NCBI RefSeq assembly: GCF_014203395.1
Contig: NZ_JACHIW010000002.1
Coordinates: 1,116,001-1,180,000, forward strand
Direction: 5' to 3'
DNA: 64,000 nt
From: Saccharopolyspora phatthalungensis
Lineage (GTDB): Bacteria; Actinomycetota; Actinomycetes; Mycobacteriales; Pseudonocardiaceae
Positions within the stretch are counted from its first letter, which is position 1; every line of letters starts with the position of its first letter. Position numbers and translations under genes: made by a program. Of this stretch, positions 31,466 through 40,804 are shown piece after piece. A model generated the notes under the pieces. It made no database searches. It saw nothing but the letters and a program-made list of their open reading frames with translations, and was not told the origin of the DNA.

Positions 31466-33838
31466 GTGACGACTCCTCAGCTACCTGGTTACGAGGTGGC
31501 CCCGTGGGAACTGCGGTGGCGGTGGCTCGACCTGGACGCACTTCGCCGTACCGAGTCGACCTTCGCGCTGTCCAACGGCCACATCGGGTTCCGGGGCTCG
31601 TTCGAGGAGGGCGAGCCCAGCGGCCTGCCCGGCACCTACCTCAACGGCTTCTACGAGCGACGACCGCTGCCGTACGCCGAGGCCGGTTACGGATATCCGG
31701 AAGACGGGCAGACCGTGGTCAACGTGACCGACGGCAAGATCATCCGCTTGCTGGTCGAGGACGAACCGGTGGACATGCGCTACGGCTCGGCCCCGCGCCA
31801 CGAACGCGTGCTCGATTTCCGGTCGGGGACGCTGCGCCGCCACACCGAGTGGGTCTCGCCTACCGGGCGGCGCGTGCGCATCACCTCGGAACGCCTGGTG
31901 TCGTTCACCCAACGCGCCATCGCCGCGATCCACTACGAGGTCGAGCCGCTGGACGGACAGGCACAGCTTGTCGTTCAGTCCGAACTGCTCGCCAACGAAC
32001 CGATCGAGCGGGAAGGCGGCGATCCGCGAGTGGCCGCGGTGCTGGAAGGCGCGCTGGTTTCCGACTTCGCCGTGGGTGAGGGCAACCGTGCCGTGCTGGG
32101 CCACCACACCCGCAAGTCCGGCCTGCGGATGGCGGCGGCGATGGATCACGAGGTGGACGCGCCGGGTCCGATATGGACGGAAAACCGGACCGAGGAAGAC
32201 CTGGCCCGCCTGAGCGTGGCCACCGAGGTACCCCGGGGGCACAAGCTTGCGCTCACCAAGTACGTCGCGTATGGCTGGTCCAGCCAGCGGTCCCCGCAGG
32301 CGCTGCGCGCGCAGGTGGAGGCCGCGCTGGCCGGCGCCCGGCAGAGCGGCTGGCGGGGCTTGCTCGACGAGCAGCGTGCCTACCTCGACGACTTCTGGGA
32401 AGCCGCCGACGTCGAGATCGACGGCGACGCGGAACTGCAACAGGCGGTGCGGTTCGCCCTGTTCCACGTGCTGCAGGCCGGTGCCCGCGGGGAGACCAGG
32501 GCGATCCCGGCGAAGGGACTGACCGGCCCGGGTTATGACGGGCACGCGTTCTGGGACACCGAGACATTCGTGCTGCCGCTGCTCACCTACACCGTCCCGG
32601 ATGCCGCCCGCAGCGCACTGCAATGGCGACACTCCACATTGGACAAAGCGCGAAACCGCGCGGCGCAGCTCGGCCAGGCCGGAGCCGCGTTCCCGTGGCG
32701 GTCGATCAACGGCGAAGAATGCTCCGGCTACTGGCCGGCCGGCACCGCGGCGTTCCACGTCAACGCGGACGTCGCCGACGCCACCGCCCGCTACCTCGCC
32801 GCCACCGGAGACAAGGAATTCGAGGCCTCCACCGGGCTGGAACTGCTGGTGGAGACCGCGCGGCTGTGGACGTCGCTGGGCCACCACGACACGCACGGCC
32901 GGTTCCGCATCGACGGTGTCACCGGGCCCGACGAGTACACCGCCGTCGTCGACAACAACGTCTTCACGAACCTAATGGCGCAGCGGAACCTGCACGAGGC
33001 GGCTGCCCACTGCGAGTTGCGTCCGGAAGTGGCTCGCGAACTGGGAGTGGACGAGGAGGAAACGGCCCGTTGGCGGGATGCGGCCGACAGGATGATGGTG
33101 CCCTACGACGAAATGCTCGAAGTGCATCCGCAGTCCGAGCGGTTCACCAGGCACGCCCAATGGGACTTCGCGAACACCCCGCCGAAAAACTACCCGCTGC
33201 TGCTCCACTACCCGTACTTCGACCTCTACCGCAAGCAGGTGGTCAAGCAGGCGGATCTGGTGCTGGCGATGTGGCTGCGCGGGGACGCCTTCACCCCGGA
33301 GCAGAAGGCCAGGAACATGGCGTACTACGAGGCATTGACCGTGCGCGACTCCTCGCTGTCCTCGTGCGTGCAGGCGGTGCTCAACGCCGAAGTCGGCCAC
33401 CTCGAACTGGCCTACGACTACCTCGGCGAAGCGGCCCTGGCGGACCTGCACGACATCTACCAGAACGTCCACCAGGGCCTGCACATCGCCGCGCTCTCCG
33501 GCGCATGGATCGCCGCGGTCGCCGGATTCGGCGGAATGCGCGACCACGGCGGCACATTGAGCTTCGCGCCTCGGCTGCCACCCGAGCTGAGCCGCATCGC
33601 GTTCCGGATATGCTTCAACGACAGCCGTATCTGCGTCACCATCCGCCGCGACGAGGCGATCTACGCGCTGCTCGACGGCCCGTCGCTGCACACCTCTCAC
33701 CACGGCAAGCCGATTGTGCTCACACAGGGCCAACCGATCACCCTGCCGATCCCACCGCCACCGCAGAACCCACCACCCCGCCAACCCGTCGGACGCGCCC
33801 CGGCCCGCCGCCGGCTCCAACCGGCTCCCGGCGGCTGA
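31466..33838 (+). CDS. Glycoside hydrolase family 65 (maltose/trehalose/kojibiose phosphorylase)
   Basis: 790 residues from GTG 31466 (AAGGGG upstream; GTGs at 31454 and 31457 are alternatives). The N-terminal beta-sandwich has ESTFALSNGHIGFRG and GLPGTYLNGFYE. The (alpha/alpha)6 barrel has FWDTETF, and GPDEYT with general acid Glu490. Phosphate-site residues lie in KQADLVLAM and the run DSSLSS. These features mark a phosphorylase, which releases beta-glucose 1-phosphate from an alpha-disaccharide. The C-terminal tail (PIPPPPQNPPPRQP) is unusual low-complexity sequence. Its usual beta-phosphoglucomutase partner is only a fragment upstream, so another copy elsewhere would be needed. Confidence 0.9.
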   Translation: MTTPQLPGYEVAPWELRWRWLDLDALRRTESTFALSNGHIGFRGSFEEGEPSGLPGTYLNGFYERRPLPYAEAGYGYPEDGQTVVNVTDGKIIRLLVEDEPVDMRYGSAPRHERVLDFRSGTLRRHTEWVSPTGRRVRITSERLVSFTQRAIAAIHYEVEPLDGQAQLVVQSELLANEPIEREGGDPRVAAVLEGALVSDFAVGEGNRAVLGHHTRKSGLRMAAAMDHEVDAPGPIWTENRTEEDLARLSVATEVPRGHKLALTKYVAYGWSSQRSPQALRAQVEAALAGARQSGWRGLLDEQRAYLDDFWEAADVEIDGDAELQQAVRFALFHVLQAGARGETRAIPAKGLTGPGYDGHAFWDTETFVLPLLTYTVPDAARSALQWRHSTLDKARNRAAQLGQAGAAFPWRSINGEECSGYWPAGTAAFHVNADVADATARYLAATGDKEFEASTGLELLVETARLWTSLGHHDTHGRFRIDGVTGPDEYTAVVDNNVFTNLMAQRNLHEAAAHCELRPEVARELGVDEEETARWRDAADRMMVPYDEMLEVHPQSERFTRHAQWDFANTPPKNYPLLLHYPYFDLYRKQVVKQADLVLAMWLRGDAFTPEQKARNMAYYEALTVRDSSLSSCVQAVLNAEVGHLELAYDYLGEAALADLHDIYQNVHQGLHIAALSGAWIAAVAGFGGMRDHGGTLSFAPRLPPELSRIAFRICFNDSRICVTIRRDEAIYALLDGPSLHTSHHGKPIVLTQGQPITLPIPPPPQNPPPRQPVGRAPARRRLQPAPGG

Positions 33839-33856
33839 GACCCGCCAGGCGGCGGA

Positions 33857-34759
33857 TCAGGGCTCGCCGTGTGGCCAGACGGCGGGTAGCCGGCCGCCGG
33901 TTAGGCGGGTCATCCGGGTCGCGGCGCGGAGCAGGACCGGGACCAGCCGGTCGAGGTCGCGGCGGCGGACCGAACCGAGCGGGCCGTAAGCGTTGAGCGT
34001 CAGAACGACGTCGCCTGCGGGGCCGAAGACCGGGCCGATGATCGAGTTGACCGGCTCGTCCGCGTTGGGCTGCTTGCTGTGCCGGGAGTTGCGCAGCTTG
34101 TCGGCGATGATCAGTGCCACTTCGAGCGCCCGGACGTCGCCGTCCTGCTGGTTCACCCGTTGCAGCGCGGTGGCGAGTTCGAGGTCCAGGTCGTGCTCGC
34201 CGCCGAGCGAGTAGCCCCGCGTGCGAAGGGCCGCGATCGCGGCGAGGTGCCGGTCGCGGTCGCCACCGTACTGTTGCACGAGCAACTTCACCCACCGGTC
34301 GATCTCGTCGCGCGCCCCCCACGCCTTGAAGATCGTCCCGATGGGCGGTTCGAGCGGGACCCGCATGCCGATGCGCAAGGCGAGGTGCGACGGGGTGGTG
34401 TCGCCGACGACGTCCAGGATCACCAGGTCGTCGCCGTCGCGGACGATGGCGGCGATGCTGAGCCCGCTTTCCACGGACAAACGTGCGATCTCCGGGCGCG
34501 ACGCCGTGTAAGCCGGGTAGCGCTGCCGCATCGACTCGGCTAGCCGGAGGCTGCCGGAGTCGAGCGCGTAGCGCAGCGTCGCGGTGTCTCTGTGCACCAT
34601 CCCGTGCGTCTCAAGCGCGGCAAGGATCGAGGCGCACGTGGCCTTGTGCACGTTGGCTGCTCGTGCGATCTCGCTGAGGGTGCGCGTGGTGCGCGGGTCC
34701 GACGCCAGGAACCGGAGGATCTCGGCGGCGCGGTCGATCGCGGGCACGGGTGACGGCAT
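33857..34759 (-). CDS. IclR family transcriptional regulator (paralogue 1)
   Basis: 300 residues from ATG 34759, the start matched by the paralogue at 49939-50838. N-terminal winged helix (PAIDRAAEILRFL to HKATCASILAAL) and a C-terminal ligand-binding IclR domain (GTIFKAWG, RGYSLGGEHDLDLE, NSIIGPVFGPAGDVV). It is divergent from the MaoC/CoA-transferase/Liv operon, with a 6-8-6 palindrome (34795-34814) between. It is the likely regulator of that operon. Effector unknown, probably an acid or its CoA ester. Confidence 0.9.
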   Translation of the reverse strand: MPSPVPAIDRAAEILRFLASDPRTTRTLSEIARAANVHKATCASILAALETHGMVHRDTATLRYALDSGSLRLAESMRQRYPAYTASRPEIARLSVESGLSIAAIVRDGDDLVILDVVGDTTPSHLALRIGMRVPLEPPIGTIFKAWGARDEIDRWVKLLVQQYGGDRDRHLAAIAALRTRGYSLGGEHDLDLELATALQRVNQQDGDVRALEVALIIADKLRNSRHSKQPNADEPVNSIIGPVFGPAGDVVLTLNAYGPLGSVRRRDLDRLVPVLLRAATRMTRLTGGRLPAVWPHGEP

Positions 34760-34794
34760 GACGCCAGCCTGCCATCGTCTCTTACTCAATAAAA

Positions 34795-34814
34795 GTGTCT
34801 TGACAACGAGACAC
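34795..34814. promoter_or_regulatory. Candidate IclR operator overlapping promoter
   Basis: GTGTCT (34795-34800), 8-bp spacer TGACAACG, AGACAC (34809-34814): a perfect 6-bp inverted repeat. It contains TTGACA (34800-34805), a consensus -35 reading toward the MaoC operon. The same arm-spacer-arm structure occurs at 57235-57254. Confidence 0.65.
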
Positions 34815-34888
34815 GCGGTTGGGCAGAGTGACTGCCATCACCAGCGGCCCGGTCGTCCCCACTAGCGCGAGTTGTCCCGAGGAGTGCC

Positions 34889-36130
34889 ATGTCAGCTGAG
34901 GCCACAATGGACAAAGGCCTGCTCAGCGAGGGCAGAATCACCGAGGAGGGACTTGCGCGCATGCGCGACCTCCTGCGGGTCGAGCTCCGCCGCCCGTTCA
35001 TCCTGAACACCGAGCTGAACTTCGACGCGGTCCGGCGCTACTGCTGGGGAATCGGCGACGACAACCCGTTGTGGTGGGACCACGACCACGCGCGGCGCAG
35101 CGTTTTCGGGGCGCCGGTGGCACCGCAGGGCATCCTCTACTCGACGCATCCGACCTACGTGCAGGTCGGTCTGCCCGGTGTCCACGGCCTGCACGCCGGG
35201 ACGACGTGGCGCTATTTTCAGCCGATCCCGCTCGGCACGTCGCCGACGGTCAGCTGTTGGCTCGACCGCATCGAGGAACGGGAGAGCACATTCGCCGGCC
35301 CGTCCGTGTGGGTTTTCTTCCGGACCGTGTACGCGACGCAGGACGGGCTCGTCCTAGCGGAGGCCGAGTCCTACTCGATCCGCAGCGAGCGGCGGCGCAG
35401 CCGCAAGCGCGGCGCCAAGGCCGCGCGGGAGATGAAGGTCTGGCAGCGTGAGGAGATCGAGGCGATCGAGGCGGAGATCCTCGCCTACGAGCGCCGCGGC
35501 GCGGTCGACCGTTTCTGGGAGGACGTGCAGGTCGGTGACCGGATGGCCGATCTGCTCAAGGGCCCGCTTTGCGCGACGGACATGATCTCCTGGTACCTGG
35601 GCTCGCAGCCGGTCTACCAACCCGCGCACGCGATGGCCCTGCAGCACTACCGCAAGCACCCGAAGTGGGCGTTTCGCAACCCGGCGATCGGCGTGCTCGA
35701 ACCGAACATCCGCGTCCACGAAAACGTCGACGCGGCACGGTCATCGGGGCTGCCCGCGCCCTACGACGTCGGGATCCAGCGCCAGCAGTGGACCTTGCAG
35801 GCACTGACCGACTGGGCCGGGGACAACTCGTTCCTCAAGTCCGCGAGCACCCAGATCCGCGGCATGAACTACTTCGGCGACCTCACCCGCATCGGCGGCT
35901 CCGTGACCCGCAAGTGGGTCGACGACGACGGGGACGCCGTGGTCGAGCTGGAATTCGCCTGCACCAATCAGCTGGGCGAGAACACCATGCCCGGCCGCGC
36001 GGTCCTCGCGTTGCCGCGCCGGGGCGGCCCGAGCCCCGTCGCCGCCGCGCGGTCCCGCCGCCAGGACCGGGCGGCATACCTCGCCCAGACCGCACCGGAC
36101 CTGGTGCCGCTCCCGGCGGTCGCGCCGTGA
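34889..36130 (+). CDS. MaoC-like hydratase/dehydratase (FAS1-like double hot-dog)
   Basis: 413 residues, GAGGAG before the ATG. Two hot-dog domains are visible. The N-terminal one has GDDNPLWWDHDHA and FGAPVAPQGILYSTHP (about residues 50-85), the FAS1-like dehydratase pattern. The C-terminal half (about 210-390) has a second hot-dog with NQLGENTMPGRAVLALP. Such proteins hydrate enoyl-CoA-type substrates, for example mesaconyl- or methylfumaryl-CoA. It begins a long plus-strand operon and overlaps the next gene (GTGA). Coupling to CoA-transferases implies hydration of an unsaturated acyl-CoA formed by them. Confidence 0.82.
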   Translation: MSAEATMDKGLLSEGRITEEGLARMRDLLRVELRRPFILNTELNFDAVRRYCWGIGDDNPLWWDHDHARRSVFGAPVAPQGILYSTHPTYVQVGLPGVHGLHAGTTWRYFQPIPLGTSPTVSCWLDRIEERESTFAGPSVWVFFRTVYATQDGLVLAEAESYSIRSERRRSRKRGAKAAREMKVWQREEIEAIEAEILAYERRGAVDRFWEDVQVGDRMADLLKGPLCATDMISWYLGSQPVYQPAHAMALQHYRKHPKWAFRNPAIGVLEPNIRVHENVDAARSSGLPAPYDVGIQRQQWTLQALTDWAGDNSFLKSASTQIRGMNYFGDLTRIGGSVTRKWVDDDGDAVVELEFACTNQLGENTMPGRAVLALPRRGGPSPVAAARSRRQDRAAYLAQTAPDLVPLPAVAP

Positions 36131-37353
36131 CCGCGGCGACCCGCCCGTTGGCGGGCTACCGGGTCCTCGATTTCACCCACGCCGCGGCCGGTCCGTACGC
36201 CACGATGTGGCTCGCGGACCTCGGCGCGGAGATCGTCAAGATCGAGAAGCCCGGCCGCGGGGACGGCGCACGCTACATGGGCGAGCCCATGCACGGGCCG
36301 AAGCACTCCGACTACTTCGTCGCACTCAACCCCGACAAGCGCAGCGTGTCGATCAACCTGCACACCCCCGAAGGCGTTGCGCTGGCCCGCGAACTCGCCG
36401 CGCACTGCGACCTGGTGATCCAGAATTTCCGGCCTGGCGTGCTGGACAAGCTGGGCCTGGGCTTCGAGGACCTGCGCGCGTTGCGGACGGGCCTGGTCTA
36501 CTGCTCGATCTCGGCGTTCGGCGCCGCGAGTTCCTGGCGTGGGCGGCCGGCCAACGACATCATCATGCAAGGCGTCACCGGGCTGATGGACATCACCGGG
36601 GAACCCGAGGGCGATCCGGTCCGGGTCGGCGTCCCGATTTCGGACTACGCCACCGGCCTCTTTGGACTCTCCGGCGTGCTCGCCGCGCTCCTCGTGCGGG
36701 ACGCACACCCCGACGGCCAGCACATCGAGGTCAGCATGTTCGACAGCACGCTCGCCCTGATGGCCAACTACATCCCGGGCGTGCTCGACCTGGGCACCCC
36801 GGTGCCCCGGCTCGGTCGCGGTCACCCGCAAATCGTGCCGTACCAGGCGTTCCGCTGCGCCGACGACCGCTACGTCATCGTGGGCGCGTTCACCGCCGCA
36901 TTCTGGCGCCGGCTGGCGGCCGCGCTCGGCCACCCGGAGTGGATCGACGATCCACGGTTCGCGACCAACACCGCGCGGGTGGAAAACCGCGACGTGCTCG
37001 TGCCGATGATCGAGAAGATCCTCGCGGGCCGCACCCGCGACGACTGGTGCGCCGTCCTCGAAACGAACGACGTGCCGTGCACCCCGGTGAACTCGGTGCA
37101 GGAAGCGCTCGACTCGCTACAGGCCCGGGAGTCGGCCACGACGATCGAGGTCCGCGACGAGGCCCAGACCCGCTCCGGACATGTCGCCGCCAACCCGATT
37201 CGCTCGGCTGCCTGGCCGGACGCGCGGCACCACACCTCGCCGCACATCGGCGAGCACACCGAACAGGTGTTGGCCGACCTGCTCGGCAAGACCCCCCAAG
37301 ACATCGACGCGCTGGTCGAGGCCGGCGTCGTCGGACGAGAGGAGACCGGATGA
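36127..37353 (+). CDS. Family III CoA-transferase (CaiB/BaiF), catalytic Asp present
   Basis: 408 residues, GTG start overlapping the previous stop. N-terminal Rossmann-like motif RVLDFTHAAAGPYATMWLADLGAEIVKIE, then RPGVLDKLGLG. Asp144 in PANDIIMQGVTGLMD aligns with the family's catalytic aspartate that forms the acyl anhydride and CoA thioester. It moves CoA between carboxylic acids. The next gene encodes a second family III subunit, so a heteromeric enzyme is likely. Confidence 0.9.
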   Translation: MTAATRPLAGYRVLDFTHAAAGPYATMWLADLGAEIVKIEKPGRGDGARYMGEPMHGPKHSDYFVALNPDKRSVSINLHTPEGVALARELAAHCDLVIQNFRPGVLDKLGLGFEDLRALRTGLVYCSISAFGAASSWRGRPANDIIMQGVTGLMDITGEPEGDPVRVGVPISDYATGLFGLSGVLAALLVRDAHPDGQHIEVSMFDSTLALMANYIPGVLDLGTPVPRLGRGHPQIVPYQAFRCADDRYVIVGAFTAAFWRRLAAALGHPEWIDDPRFATNTARVENRDVLVPMIEKILAGRTRDDWCAVLETNDVPCTPVNSVQEALDSLQARESATTIEVRDEAQTRSGHVAANPIRSAAWPDARHHTSPHIGEHTEQVLADLLGKTPQDIDALVEAGVVGREETG

Positions 37354-38594
37354 GCGCCCCGACGCCCGCCACCGACGCGGCGCGCCGCAGCGGCCCGCTG
37401 ACCGGCCTAAAGGTTCTCGACCTGGCCCACCAGTACGCGGGAGCCCTGGCCGGGAGCATGCTCGCGGACTTCGGCGCCGACGTCGTAGCCGTCGAGCACC
37501 CGGACGGCAACATGGTCCGCACCATGCTGCCGCTCAAGGACGGCACCTCGCTGTGGTGGAAGGTCGCCGGCCGCGGCAAGCGTGCGATCACACTGCGGCT
37601 CTCCACCCCCGAAGGCCGGGAGATCGCCCTGCGCCTCGCCCGCGACGCGGACGTCATCATCGAGAACTTCCGGCCCGGCACCCTGGAACGCTGGGGGCTC
37701 GGACCGGAGGAACTACAGGCCGCGGGGGCCCGCGCGGTCATGCTCCGGATCAGCGGGTTCGGCCAGACCGGCCAATACCGCACACGACCCGGGTTCGGGT
37801 CGGTCGCCGAGGCGATGAGCGGCTTCACCCACCTGACCGGCATGCCGGACGGCCCGCCGGTCTTCCCGTCCACGACGCTGGCCGACGGCGTCACCGGCAC
37901 TTTCGGTTGCCTGGGCGCGATGGCCGCGCTCGTCGGCAAGCTTCGCGGGGTCGCGCCCGAGGGCGTGCAGGTGGTCGATGCGTCCCTGGTGGAGTCGATG
38001 TTCCGGATCATCCCGACCCAGGTGATCGGCTACGACCAGCTCGGCATCGTCCCGCATCGCCCCGGCAACTTCATCGGCAGCCACGGGGTTCTGCGCAATC
38101 TCTACCGCTCGTCGGACGAGGTGTGGTTCACCGCGAGCGCGGTGGGCGCGGCCACGATCCGTCGCATCCTTACCGCGGTTGAGGCCACGGACCTGATCGA
38201 CCGGATCGAGACCGTGCTGGCCAGCCGCGACCGGGACACCCTGGAGGGCTTCTTCTCCACCGCCGACAAGCGCGTCGTCGCCTGGGCCGCTAAGCACACG
38301 TACCAGGAGATCGAGGCGGCGCTGCTCGTCAACGGAGTCGTCTACGAGCGTGTCTATGACGTCAAGGCGATCTTCGACGACCAGTTCTTCATCGAGCGAC
38401 GCAACATCATCGAGGTGCCGGACAGCGAGCTCGGGCTCGTCCGGATGCAGGGGATCGCCCCGAAGCTGCCCAACTACGACCTGACCGTCACCCACGCGGG
38501 GCCGGCCCGCGGCCACGACACCGACGAAGTTCTCGGCGAGCTCGGCCTGAGCGCCGAGGACATCACCCGGCTCCGCGACCGGCACGTCCTCTAG
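37350..38594 (+). CDS. Family III CoA-transferase homologue lacking the catalytic Asp
   Basis: 414 residues, ATGA overlap with the previous gene. Same fold: VLDLAHQYAGALAGSMLADF and ENFRPGTLERWGLG. At the position of the catalytic aspartate the sequence is RPGFGSVAEAMSGF with Gly150. Non-catalytic partners are known in heteromeric family III transferases such as benzylsuccinate CoA-transferase. Some single-subunit homologues also carry this GFG motif, so loss of activity is inference. Confidence 0.85.
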   Translation: MSAPTPATDAARRSGPLTGLKVLDLAHQYAGALAGSMLADFGADVVAVEHPDGNMVRTMLPLKDGTSLWWKVAGRGKRAITLRLSTPEGREIALRLARDADVIIENFRPGTLERWGLGPEELQAAGARAVMLRISGFGQTGQYRTRPGFGSVAEAMSGFTHLTGMPDGPPVFPSTTLADGVTGTFGCLGAMAALVGKLRGVAPEGVQVVDASLVESMFRIIPTQVIGYDQLGIVPHRPGNFIGSHGVLRNLYRSSDEVWFTASAVGAATIRRILTAVEATDLIDRIETVLASRDRDTLEGFFSTADKRVVAWAAKHTYQEIEAALLVNGVVYERVYDVKAIFDDQFFIERRNIIEVPDSELGLVRMQGIAPKLPNYDLTVTHAGPARGHDTDEVLGELGLSAEDITRLRDRHVL

Positions 38595-38623
38595 AGAATG
38601 CGCGGCGCTGGGGCCGTCCTCGC

Positions 38624-38637
38624 CAGACGAACGTCTG
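38624..38637. promoter_or_regulatory. 14-bp palindrome before the substrate-binding protein gene
   Basis: CAGACG-AA-CGTCTG lies in the 64-bp gap between the second CoA-transferase and the binding protein. It is the only sizeable gap in this part of the operon. It may be a regulator site or a short hairpin that tunes expression of the abundant binding protein. Confidence 0.35.
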
Positions 38638-38658
38638 AAGAACCCGGGAGGTTCAACG

Positions 38659-39879
38659 ATGAACCGCATTGGTCGAATGCCGATCGCGCGCATGGTGGCC
38701 GCCGCCGCGGCGACGGTCGCGCTCACCGTTGTCAGTGCCTGCGGCGGCAGCGGGAGCTCCGGCTCCGGTTCGAATACCGGGGAATACCTCATCGGTGCGT
38801 CCCTCGCCTTGTCGGGTCCGAGCGCCGTCTACGGCTCGAACCTCGGCGGCGGGATGCAGGCGTACTTCGACTACGTCAACAAGTCCGGCGGCGTGAACGG
38901 CAAGCAGATCAAGCTGAGCCAGGCCGACGGCGGGTTCGACACGGCCACCACGATCCAGAGCCTTACCAAACTGGCGCAGCAGAAGCCGATCGCCATCGGC
39001 GGGCTGATCGTCTCCGGCGCCACGGCCGGCGCGGTCAGCACCATCGACCAGCTCAAGATCCCCGTGCTGATCGCCTCGCCGGTGGCCTCGCTGAACCGGC
39101 CGCCGGCGTCGCCGTACATCTTCGGCGCGGGCGGACCGGTGATCTCCGACGAGGCGTTCATGCTGTCCGACTTCGCCACCGCGAACCTGATCAAGGGCGG
39201 CAGCCCGCGGGTGCTCACGGTGAACCACATCTCCACCGAGGGCGAGTCGTTCAGCGAGAACATCAAGAAAATCGCCGCGGACAAGGGCTGGACCCTGGTC
39301 GGCGACGAGTCCTACAAGGTCGGCACCCTGAACTTCGACGCGCAGGCCGCCAAGATCGCCGCCGCGAAGCCGGACTACATCTTCATGGCGCCGGACACCT
39401 CCGGCACCACGCTGATCAAGGCGCTGAAGGCGGCCGGCGTGACGGCGACGATCCTCACCAGCCAAGGCGGCCCGCACGAGGACCAGCTCGCCGACCTGGA
39501 CTACCCGTCGATCTACGTCGGTCGCGAGATCCGCTACCCGAGCGGTGACGCTCCCGCCGTCAAGGACTACCTCGACCGGGTCAAGGCATCCGGCGGCAGC
39601 GTCGACCCGACATCGCACGTCACGCAGTACGGATATCTGCAGGCCCAGATCATCACCGAGGTGCTGAAGAAATGCGGCGCCGACTGCGATTCCGCGAAGT
39701 TCCTCGACACGATCAAGAACATCGGGACCATCGACACCCAGGGCTTCACCGCCGGTCCGGTGACCTACTCCGCGGACACCACGCAGGGCCTGCACACCGA
39801 GGTCGTCTACACCTGGAACGCGAACCAGAAGAAGGTCGAGCCGACCCCGGGCACCTACAACTACCCGAGGCGGCCGTGA
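38659..39879 (+). CDS. Branched-chain amino acid-type ABC substrate-binding lipoprotein
   Basis: 406 residues, GGGAGG upstream of the ATG. A lipoprotein signal peptide ends in a VSAC lipobox (Cys near residue 30), then a Gly/Ser linker. The mature part follows the Peripla_BP_6 (LivK/amide-binding) fold: YLIGASLALSGPSAVYG and LTKLAQQKPIAIGGLIVSGAT. It captures the substrate outside the membrane for the downstream LivHMFG-type importer. In catabolic clusters such proteins often bind aromatic or alicyclic acids and not amino acids. Confidence 0.92.
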   Translation: MNRIGRMPIARMVAAAAATVALTVVSACGGSGSSGSGSNTGEYLIGASLALSGPSAVYGSNLGGGMQAYFDYVNKSGGVNGKQIKLSQADGGFDTATTIQSLTKLAQQKPIAIGGLIVSGATAGAVSTIDQLKIPVLIASPVASLNRPPASPYIFGAGGPVISDEAFMLSDFATANLIKGGSPRVLTVNHISTEGESFSENIKKIAADKGWTLVGDESYKVGTLNFDAQAAKIAAAKPDYIFMAPDTSGTTLIKALKAAGVTATILTSQGGPHEDQLADLDYPSIYVGREIRYPSGDAPAVKDYLDRVKASGGSVDPTSHVTQYGYLQAQIITEVLKKCGADCDSAKFLDTIKNIGTIDTQGFTAGPVTYSADTTQGLHTEVVYTWNANQKKVEPTPGTYNYPRRP

Positions 39880-39913
39880 CCGGCCGCGGACGGCCGAGTG
39901 GCGGGGGCCGAGC

Positions 39914-40804
39914 ATGACCGCCCTGACCAGCGCGCTCAACGGCGTCGTCATTCTCACCGCGATCTACGGACTGCTGAGCCTCGGGCTGGTGCTGATCTTC
40001 CGGGCCACTCGCGTGCTCAACTTCGCCGCCGGCGCGGTCGGGCTGATGGGGGCGTACTTCGTGTACGCCCTGCAGTCCGCCCTGGGTTTCTACCTGGCCC
40101 TGCTCGTCGGCTCGGTGCTCGCGCTCGTCGCCGGCGGGCTGCTCTACCGGTTTGTGCTGGCGCCTATCAGTGGCGCGCGCGGCAACCTCGGGGCGTCGAC
40201 GGACATCGGCGTGGTGCTGGGCACGATCGTGCTTGCCGAGGCGCTGGGCGCGCTCATCCCGTACATCGCGGGATCGGGAGAACGGAAGCTCTCGGTGCCG
40301 CTCCCCCAGTGGGAATGGCGGGCGGGATCGTTCATGGTCAGCAGCCTGGAAATCGCCGGCGTGCTGCTGATGCTGGTGGTGGTCGGGGCGATCGCGCTGG
40401 GGATGTCCCGGTCGCGGCTGGGAATGGCGATGCGGGCGACCGCGGACAACCCCCGCCTCGCCGGCTATTTCGGCGTCAGCCCACGCCGCATGGCGACGGT
40501 CAGCTGGGCGCTCGCGGCGTTCGTGAGCACGCTCGGCGTGGTGGTGTTCGCGACTTCCTCGGCGCTCAACCCCACGACGGCCGCTGGCCTCGGCGCGGCG
40601 ATCTTCCCAGCATTGCTGCTCGGCGGGCTCGACAGCATCATCGGTTGCCTCGTCGGCTCTTTCGTCCTGGCGCTCGTTCAGTCCTCGGCCGCCGTCTACC
40701 TGGGCGGTGGCTGGACGGACGTCGCGCCGTACGCCTTCCTGCTCATCGTGCTGATCGTGAGGCCGCACGGGTTCTTCGGACACGGGGAGTTCAGCAGACT
40801 ATGA
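39914..40804 (+). CDS. Branched-chain amino acid-type ABC permease (LivH-like)
   Basis: 296 residues with about eight membrane helices and the Liv permease signature (LLSLGLVLIFRATRVLNFAAG near residues 17-37; RATADNPRLAGYFGVSPRR in the coupling loop). It is one half of the membrane channel, with the next gene as partner. ATGA overlap with the next gene. Confidence 0.92.
   Translation: MTALTSALNGVVILTAIYGLLSLGLVLIFRATRVLNFAAGAVGLMGAYFVYALQSALGFYLALLVGSVLALVAGGLLYRFVLAPISGARGNLGASTDIGVVLGTIVLAEALGALIPYIAGSGERKLSVPLPQWEWRAGSFMVSSLEIAGVLLMLVVVGAIALGMSRSRLGMAMRATADNPRLAGYFGVSPRRMATVSWALAAFVSTLGVVVFATSSALNPTTAAGLGAAIFPALLLGGLDSIIGCLVGSFVLALVQSSAAVYLGGGWTDVAPYAFLLIVLIVRPHGFFGHGEFSRL

Noticed and set aside
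33839..33856. Terminator between GH65 and IclR genes
   Set aside because: CCGCCAGGCGG is palindromic but leaves no usable loop, so it was not called.
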